In this document: piece after piece, positions 57,494-64,000 of the stretch
Position numbering within the stretch: the first letter of the stretch is position 1
Layout: each line of letters begins with the position of its first letter
Origin: Beverwykella pulmonaria
Taxonomy: Eukaryota; Ascomycota; Dothideomycetes; Pleosporales; Melanommataceae
NCBI GenBank assembly: GCA_001599595.1
Contig: BCHH01000001.1
Span: 4,431,068-4,495,067 of the forward strand
DNA: 64,000 nt
Direction: 5' to 3'
Translations under genes and position numbers: made by a program
Notes under the pieces: generated by a model
What the model was told of the DNA's origin: nothing
The model's database searches: none
What the model saw: the letters and a program-made list of their open reading frames with translations, nothing else

Positions 57494-59774
57494 TATACCA
57501 GGCAATGTGAAAATCAGGGTAGAACTAAGTCCTCCGGTTATCATATACAAGGCGATTGGAAACCAGTGAGTAATATCTTTATCAGCAGTAAATTCCGCAT
57601 TGTCAAAAGCGATTGGAATTTGCAGAGAAAAGTTAATAATTTGACTCTTCGTAGAACTTGGTTTGATATCGTTAGTTCCATAGCTCTGTTCTCAAACTCT
57701 CATATGGCAGCAAGTGTCCCACCCCATCTCTACCAGTCTCAATCTCATCCGAACCCTCTCACTGTCTATATGCATCTCCTTTCCTCGTCTTTGAGCCCTC
57801 TTTCTTCACTTACGCACTGTCGAAGTAGTCCCTTAAAAGTTGTCGGCCATTCAATCTATTGAGTTGGTTGCTTCACTAAAATCGAAGTAATGTTGACCCG
57901 TGCAGATGTTCTCTTCTATGAGAGTTTGTATGGCTAATTCTATGGAGATGACCTTCCTTGCAAACTGAACTCCCCAAACAGCCCATGAACTCCGGGATAT
58001 CGGCTTTAACATCAGGAATTAATTGTTCCACGATATCTGTCGGTATACCCGCCCGTGAAATGGGAAGGTCCTATAGACGCTGTTAATCGACTGCCCGTGG
58101 GTTTCGCAGAACGCTAATCCACGGCGGTGCAAGAGCGCAGGGTACGGTTGGAAGGGTACGGTAGAAAGAGTATGTATTGCTTGTGACCACGAATCTTCTA
58201 CGTAGCAAGGGCTAGCAGCGACGTCGAAGTCCTCTGCTAGCTTGCCAATTGTAGGTTTTGATTCTCGGGTGTGTCCTCCTTCTAAATTGCCAGGGCCGTA
58301 TATTTATGCCTGTGCGGATCGCTCGCTTAATCCACTGTAATACCAACAATATCGTCTTCAATTCAATTGGAATAATAAAATGGTACAGATGCATGTAGTG
58401 TTGTTTTCTCTAAAATTCAATGATTATGATCTCAAGGAGAGGATTGTTTCCACTACAATTTGAGGGCAAGTTGCCATGTCTTTGCCTTTGCCAAAATCTC
58501 AACGTCAATAATCGTATGAGCTCCAGCCACCCTCCAAAAATCGCCTAGATCAATTGATGGCTATCTTGTGGTAAGAGGATCTGAAGCATCGTCTGTTTCA
58601 ATCTTGCTTTGGTCGCTTCATGCTATCTGTCTCTCTTACGAATGTTACATCTATCAGAACTAACGAAGTCTGCTCCCTCTCGAAAGGAGAAGACGACATA
58701 GTCATGAGCTTTTCCTGTCCTGGACATCTGAACTGAAGGGTCGCATGGACTTGGATTCTTGTCCAAAAGTACGAGAATCACAAATATGGTAGCCTTACGG
58801 CGAATGGTTATGGGTCAGGTATTTTCTGGAACACAAGTGATGTCTTTTTGGTGACGTTGAGTTCGGCAGATGATGCTCATTAGCATGGACGACCTGCAAC
58901 CAATAACACTGCTTTAGTATTTTATTCACGAGCCACTGTAAAATCTCCCTGTCAGTTTTATTCCTGCTCAATGCTACATATTTGTTACTATATACCGTGT
59001 TCGGCAAAATCTTAACATCTGTTAACATGAATTTCTTACATTGCTTTCCCTATTTGTCTACTTGCTCTGCTCTATCTCTATATAACCCCTCCTTTCTGAG
59101 CAGATCTCAAGAAGCATGGTCAGGGTTGAACATGTCTGAAGGCACATAGTGTAAATATTTCGCCCCACTTGCCTGTTGGATCTGTCGAATGAAGAAGCTG
59201 TATAACGATATCACGATTATTGAAGTGGAAAGAAAGCCCGGCTAGCGAATAGCGCTATTCTTCTTTTGGGACTAGCGCTCGCGAATTCTCACAACAACCT
59301 TCTATTTCGGGTTAGATCTCATATAAACACCATGCAGATGTTCAATTCATCCGTCCATATTCCCTGCGACTTTTACATTTCCGTCAAGCGTTCGATAAGC
59401 ACGTACTCACACCCACTATCAGGTACAGCAAAGCTCCTGCTCTCTTGTTGGGTTAATGCAATCGCCAGAAAGCTTCCATAGTCTCTCGCAACTTCCTAAA
59501 AAGCACATATACCAAGATCTAAATGCCAGGTAATTATGACATTTCTAAATTACGCCATATTTACGAACTTCACCAAATAGATAAGCTTCCTGATAAGCTT
59601 CCTTCCCAGTGGATATGCCGACGTGCATGATTATCTATATGCAACACATGAGTGCTTGTATTTGCAGTATGCAGGGCGGTTTTCCGTAGCGTTATATATA
59701 TGAACTCTGCTGTAACCCTTTATTCCCGGGTGAAAAGATTGCTTGTAGCTCTCTTCACGTCAATTTTTTCTACA
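57494..59774. other. Intergenic, SDR to amino-acid permease
   Basis: 2.3 kb, AT-rich, with no supported gene. Short frames show no motif or plausible splice joins to each other. Confidence 0.5.
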
Positions 59775-61710
59775 ATGGCTCAACCAGCTGGACTTGCGCT
59801 TGATGGTGGTGATCCGAGATTACAAGGGACTGTTGGTGGCCCGACGGCGAAGCGTCTGCATGATCCGAAGTACACTCGCCTTCTAGCTTTCTTGATCGAT
59901 ACTTATCCCGCGTAGTGTGACATTCGAGGAGTACATATACTACGCTAAAATCGAACGAGAACGCGAAAAGGCCCTTCCAGATGCTCACCACAACCCTCAT
60001 GCCTTCACATCAATCTTTAAAAAGGAGAAGCTCGCGGGAATCGAGCCCCCACCAGCAGTAGTAACAGCAGCCACTGGAGAGAAAGCCACGAAAGAGGGCG
60101 TGGCACCACCGGAGGAGTTCGGGATCGTGGCAGATGAGGACTGGTATCAGGCCGCCAGAGCATTGCGGACTGCTACTTGGGGTGCTGTGTTCTATCTCAT
60201 TACTACTGATGTGTTGGGACCTTATTCTGTACCGTATGACATCATCTCATGGCTTGGAAAGCTTGAGCTTACAGAAGTAGTTGGGCAATGTCACAGATGG
60301 GATATGGACCTGGTGCTACCTTGTACACAGTATTTGGAGCTTTGGCTGGATAGTAAGTTTCCTCTTATTCCGATATTCATGATGGCACATTCCAGGGATA
60401 AAACCATCTTTAAAATCTCAGTTTCATGAAAACCCAACCTCTCTGAAATAGCTACACTGACACCCACCAGCACCGGTTGGCAGATCTGGCGCATGTTTCT
60501 ACGTCTCGACTCAACCATCTACCCATTAAAATCCTTCGGCGACCTTGCCTTCCGCATCTACGGCTCCTGGGCGCGGCACCTCGTGAACATCCTCCAAACC
60601 CTCCAACTCATCTTCAACGTCGGGGTCATCGTGATACAGAACGGGCAGGGTCTCTACCAAACCAACAGCAAAATTTGCTACGTCGCTTGCTGCATCCTCT
60701 GGATGTGTCTAGGGATTGTTCTGGGGCAGATACGGACGCTTGCAAAGTTTGGCTGGATTGCAAATCTGGCAGTTTGGATTAATGTCGCGGTTATGATACT
60801 TACTATGGTAATTGTGTCACACAACCCCCCGAATTACGTAGCGTCGGAAGCTTCAAACGGGCGCGGGAAAGACTTTGGACCCATCGCCACATATGCTGGA
60901 CCACCGCCCTACACCGAGGGCTTCCAGACTGGGATATCAGGTCTCATGCAAGCGGTGTATAGCTACGGCGGCGCCCTAATCTTCTGCGAATTCCTTTCCG
61001 AAATGCGGAAGCCGGCTGACTTCTGGAAAGCTTTGCTGATCGCGGAGTCCTTCATCTTCTCGATATACCTCTTCTTCGGCATTTTTGTGTACAGCTACCA
61101 CGGAGAATTCGTCATCAATCCCGCTTTCCAGGGCCTCTCCTCACAGGTAGCGCTCAAGGCCGGAAATATCTTGGGCCTAACCTCGGCGCTGATCGCCGGA
61201 GCACTGTACGGAAACATTGGTATCAAAGTCGTCTACGCGAATGTCGGCGTCGAGCTCTTTGGAGCTCCGAGTCTGGATCGAAAGAGCGGGAAATTGCTCT
61301 GGGTGGTTCTTGTGCCTGTGTACTGGGCTAGTGCTTTCGTGCTCGCTGCTGCTATTCCGAATTTCTCCTATCTTTCGGGGTTGGTAGCGGCGGTCTGCAT
61401 TCTACAGTTCACGTATACGTTTCCACCGCTGCTGATGTTGGGCTGCGATATTCAGGTCCATGCTATCAGTGAGGGGGAGGGCTTTGACCCAGCAACGGGC
61501 AGGACGACTAGGAGGGATGAGGGATGGAAGAGGTGGGTCAGGGGTGCGAAGAGATATTGGTATGTTAATATCTGGAATATGGTGTTCTGTCTTGGGGCAC
61601 TAGTGACGGCTGCGCTCGGGATGTACTCGAGTATTGAGGGGCTGAGAACGGCGTTCAAGGCAGGGAGGAGTACGTCATTCAGCTGCAAAGGTCCTTTAGG
61701 GTCGGGTTAG
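59775..61710 (+). CDS. Amino-acid permease, AAAP family (MTR-like neutral amino-acid transporter)
   Basis: A 576-residue proton-coupled amino-acid transporter, probably of the plasma membrane. Exons are 59775-59869, 59916-60233, 60275-60352 and 60471-61710; introns are 46, 41 and 118 bp. The N-terminus is cytosolic (MAQPAGLALDGGDPRLQG). Joining exon 1 to 2 gives RLHDPNVTFEEYIYYA, a conserved stretch. The first helix reads WGAVFYLITTDVLGPYSVP, then SSWAMSQMGYGPGATLYTVFGALAGY. Next come YPLKSFGDLAFRIYG, IFNVGVIVIQNGQGLYQ, the loop FGPIATYAGPPPYTEGFQTGISGLMQAVYSYGGALIFCEFLSEMRKPADFWKAL in part, and AGNILGLTSALIAGALYGNIGIKVVYANVG. About eleven helices are expected. The 41-bp intron lacks a clear branch site but restores the family sequence. 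Substrate range is unknown. Confidence 0.88.
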
Positions 61711-62106
61711 AGGACGATTACATCCTGAGAGGTTGAGGAAGTAGCATGGAAGTGGGAGTTAAAAGTTGGAATAAAATGGAAGTTGAGGAACTGGGAATTC
61801 TTTTTGAACAGCACACAAATCGATGGTCTTGAAGATTTGCAGTATCTGCAAACAGAAGGTGTCACATGTCCTACATGTTCCACTACTGCCTATTATAGTT
61901 AGATCCCCGTGGCGTGGGTATACATAGTCCTCGTGCGAGCTATCAGCTCGACCCGGCTTCCACACTCCTCATATATACATTGATTCTTTAGAAGGCTGAC
62001 TACTTCTACCATATGTGATGGAAGGAATAGGGCGAGATAGCTAGGAATCAAGAGATGAGCTGTTGTGAGCGGTATGGGGCTCACTAATTTGTCACGCCTT
62101 GTTTCC
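61711..62106. other. 3' flank of permease gene up to the TIR element
   Basis: About 400 bp with no gene seen. Confidence 0.5.
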
Positions 62107-62114
62107 GGTGAGAT
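62107..62114. repeat. 8-bp target duplication, left copy
   Basis: GGTGAGAT, matching GATGAGAT at 63062-63069 in 7 of 8 bases. The single change is a G/A transition. Confidence 0.65.
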
Positions 62115-63061
62115 CAGGGCTGCCAACCGGACGTAGTACGTACCCGTAGTACGTGAATTATACGGTCACGTGATACGTACGAACGTAATTGATTTGTGAG
62201 CCGTAGTTTTCGTTTCGTTTGGCATAAATCCTGTACATACTATGCCTATACGTTAGTAACTTTGGCGGCGGGTTTCGTGCCCATTGGAGGAGGTTGTTTA
62301 CCTGTTGGCATAAAGCTATTTGTTACTAAAGTCATATTTTGTTGCAGCCACAAATCTCCTATGACTCGTGCAATAGGGGGACCATCAGTGACTTTAGGCA
62401 TCTACCTCCTATACCTGCGTATCATCGTGATACAGCAATTTGTTCAATCTTCCTAGGCATCATCCGCGGCCACATCAACGCCCTCCATCTCCTATCAAGC
62501 AAGTTCTCAATTTGGCAAGGCTCAGTGATAGGCGTCTAGTTCGCGCCTCAACGCTGGCGCGGTGCGACAACAAGCAGGTATCGCGTGAAAACTAGCTCCG
62601 CGATAATCAAACTGCCTCTCTACAATAAATAATCTAACGTCGCTTTAGATTGTTATTAACCCACCTATCTCATCTTACGCTGTCGCAACAATCTTCAATC
62701 TAAAGCTCACAACATAGCAGACAAGTTTGAAAACTGGCGATCGCTCCTCTCACAAGAAAACTCGTTTCGCAACGCTATCATCAATCCTGAGCATAGCTAT
62801 AGCATAGGAAAGAACTGGCTGAGCAGGGGAGTAGTCCAGAACGAGTTAACTGCTCTAGCAGCTCACATAACAGCCACTACGCCCACGTAACTTCTCAATT
62901 TGAGGCGAAACGTACAAACGTAGCAGCAATTTCAAACGTTACTTTTACGCTGCGTACTTGGCTCTCAATTCACCCTTTACGTACGAACGTACCAGCAATC
63001 TGAGAAGTAGCAGACACAAAAAGGGCGAGCCGTAACGTAGTACGTACGGTTGGCAGCCCTG
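62115..63061. mobile_element. hAT-like DNA transposon, apparently non-autonomous, 947 bp
   Basis: The ends are inverted repeats beginning CAGGGCTGCCAACCG. The 15 outer bases are identical, and the next stretch is a variant of ACGTAGTACGTA. CAGGG ends plus an 8-bp target duplication are the hAT signature. Palindromic words such as ACGTACGAACGTA recur just inside both ends (about 62171-62184 and 62978-62991, variant near 62911), like transposase-binding subterminal repeats. No transposase of hAT type can be read. A frame in the right half contains NPEHSYSIGKNWLSRGVVQNELTAL in two parts, of unknown origin, perhaps captured or old element coding DNA. It is probably mobilised, or once was, by a full-length element elsewhere. 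Confidence 0.78.
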
Positions 63062-63069
63062 GATGAGAT
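63062..63069. repeat. 8-bp target duplication, right copy
   Basis: GATGAGAT, the partner of 62107-62114. Confidence 0.65.
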
Positions 63070-63192
63070 CTTCTTGTTCCTTATCCGAATCTGGGTAGGT
63101 GATTTGTGGAGACGGTAAGAAGTTGGGCTTTGACAAGAGTAGTACCAGTACTTGAAAACAACGTATTTTGAAATATCAATCGATTCCTAAAT

Positions 63193-63292
63193 GTTGGTAT
63201 CACATGATTTCTCAGCGTTGATATCACGTGATTTCCCCGCTCTGGCGGCAGTCACATGATCAGCTTTCTGAGTCAAGGATCCTCAAGGATCC
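63193..63292. repeat. Short direct repeats beside the TIR element
   Basis: GTTGGTATCACATGATTT (63193-63210) and GTTGATATCACGTGATTT (63217-63234) differ at two bases. Two copies of TCAAGGATCC follow at 63273-63292. The role is unknown. Confidence 0.75.
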
Positions 63293-63690
63293 TCATATCT
63301 TAGAACCTTAAGAATATCATCACCACACAAGCAGGACACTAATACTACAGTATTGGAGCCCACTGCTACGTGGTAATACATTTAACTAGTCAATTACCTC
63401 TACTGTGACTATAAATAACCTTGGGGTTACTAACACTAATTAGTTTCTTTTTGTTTAGGACTTGAGTCTTTGCGCACTAAACAGATTAAACCCTACACTA
63501 TTTACTCTTAACACAGTCTTAAGGACCCCTATAGTTTCTACAACTTTAAGAAACACCCCTCTAACTATCTGCAACTGCGCAGAATTACACCTTAACCTCC
63601 CCTCTAAACCTAACAAGATTTAAAACACCCCTCTATAAATCTCTACCCCTTACAAATCTCCACCCCTTCGCAAAGATAACAACTAAGAAG
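63293..63690. other. AT-rich lead-in to a decayed repeat
   Basis: No intact gene. The sequence is TA-rich with several ACCCCTCT words (for example near 63554, 63600 and 63636) and looks like the 5' non-coding part of the repeat whose coding relic follows. Confidence 0.4.
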
Positions 63691-64000
63691 ATGACAACTA
63701 AATACAAGGAGATAAAGACAAAATAGAAAGATAGCATTAAGATTAATAATAATACAACTAAGGAACAGGTGAATAGATACATAACCTAGAAGTACTTGCA
63801 ATATAGGACAGCTATAGACAGAGATCTATAGGAATGCTATTAGGAGGACTTTAATACGTTTATAGAAGAGGCCTTTGCTCTTATTAAAAAACGCAACCTC
63901 TAGGAGTTAAAGTTATTGTAACGGCGCAGGATATCAGGACGATCAGATTCGGGTGCGAATCACTACCGAGGCATATGGGAGTGCACGAGTGAGAACGAAT
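63691..64000 (+). pseudogene. RIP-decayed coding relic, runs off right edge
   Basis: From ATG 63691 one frame reads to the window end with six stops, five TAG and one TAA, each explicable as a Gln codon hit by CpA-to-TpA change. The residues between stops look coding and charged: MTTKYKEIKTK, NNTTKEQVNRYIT, KYLQYRTAIDRDL, EDFNTFIEEAFALIKKRNL and RRRISGRSDSGANHYRGIW. The frame stays clean for the last 27 codons or so, which are less AT-rich. A gag-like or other transposon protein is likely but the family is not recognised. Confidence 0.55.

Noticed and set aside
59870..59930. Apparent frameshift in the amino-acid permease: the first frame stops at TAG near 59913 and homology resumes in another frame.
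   Set aside because: A 46-bp intron (59870-59915, GTACAC donor, CGTAG acceptor) joins the frames and gives the family sequence HDPNVTFEEY, so the gene is intact.

Overview
The window comes from a filamentous ascomycete (Pezizomycotina; the class cannot be fixed from this sequence). The evidence is short GT-AG introns of about 41-143 bp (mostly 45-60), typical fungal families (type I polyketide synthase, Zn2Cys6 regulators, secreted DPP5, SAT4-type 7TM protein), and transposon relics full of C-to-T changes in CpA context, the mark of repeat-induced point mutation (RIP). Fifteen protein-coding genes are supported, fourteen of them whole within the window. Exon joins were worked out by hand from splice signals plus reading frame, so all gene models are predictions.

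Left part (1-12544): an apparent secondary-metabolite cluster cut by the left edge. It holds the N-terminal KS part of a reducing-type PKS (-), an alpha/beta hydrolase (+), a free-standing adenylating enzyme (-), an MFS exporter (+), an ACC-synthase-like PLP enzyme (-) and a SAT4/rhodopsin-like 7TM protein (+). No cluster regulator is visible; it may lie to the left. The logical scheme (inference) is a polyketide chain, acyl or amino-acid activation by the discrete adenylating enzyme, PLP chemistry at an amino-acid carbon, hydrolytic tailoring and export.

Middle left (12545-21835): a gene-free island. Its core is a roughly 6.1-kb Tad-like LINE on the minus strand, bounded by a 15-bp direct repeat, ruined by RIP (the RT catalytic FxDD box reads FIDN) and interrupted by a 690-base assembly gap.

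Right of it lie ordinary genes: an F-box protein (+), secreted dipeptidyl peptidase 5 (+), an SDR (-), a large Zn2Cys6 regulator with a polyglutamine tract (-), the molybdopterin synthase small subunit MOCS2A (-) divergent from the mitochondrial RNase II-like protein DSS1/CYT-4 (+), and a second Zn2Cys6 regulator (+). After a 6.3-kb gene-poor stretch follow a FYVE/RING protein (-), a large TRP/FLC-like membrane protein (-), a second SDR (+) and an amino-acid permease (+).

Right edge (62107-64000): a 947-bp element with terminal inverted repeats and a near-perfect 8-bp target duplication (hAT-like, apparently non-autonomous), then the start of another RIP-decayed coding region running off the window.

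The items most worth a second look are the PKS + discrete adenylation + ACCS-like PLP combination, and the FYVE protein that also carries a SUMO-interaction-like motif, a UBZ-like CCHC finger and a C-terminal RING.
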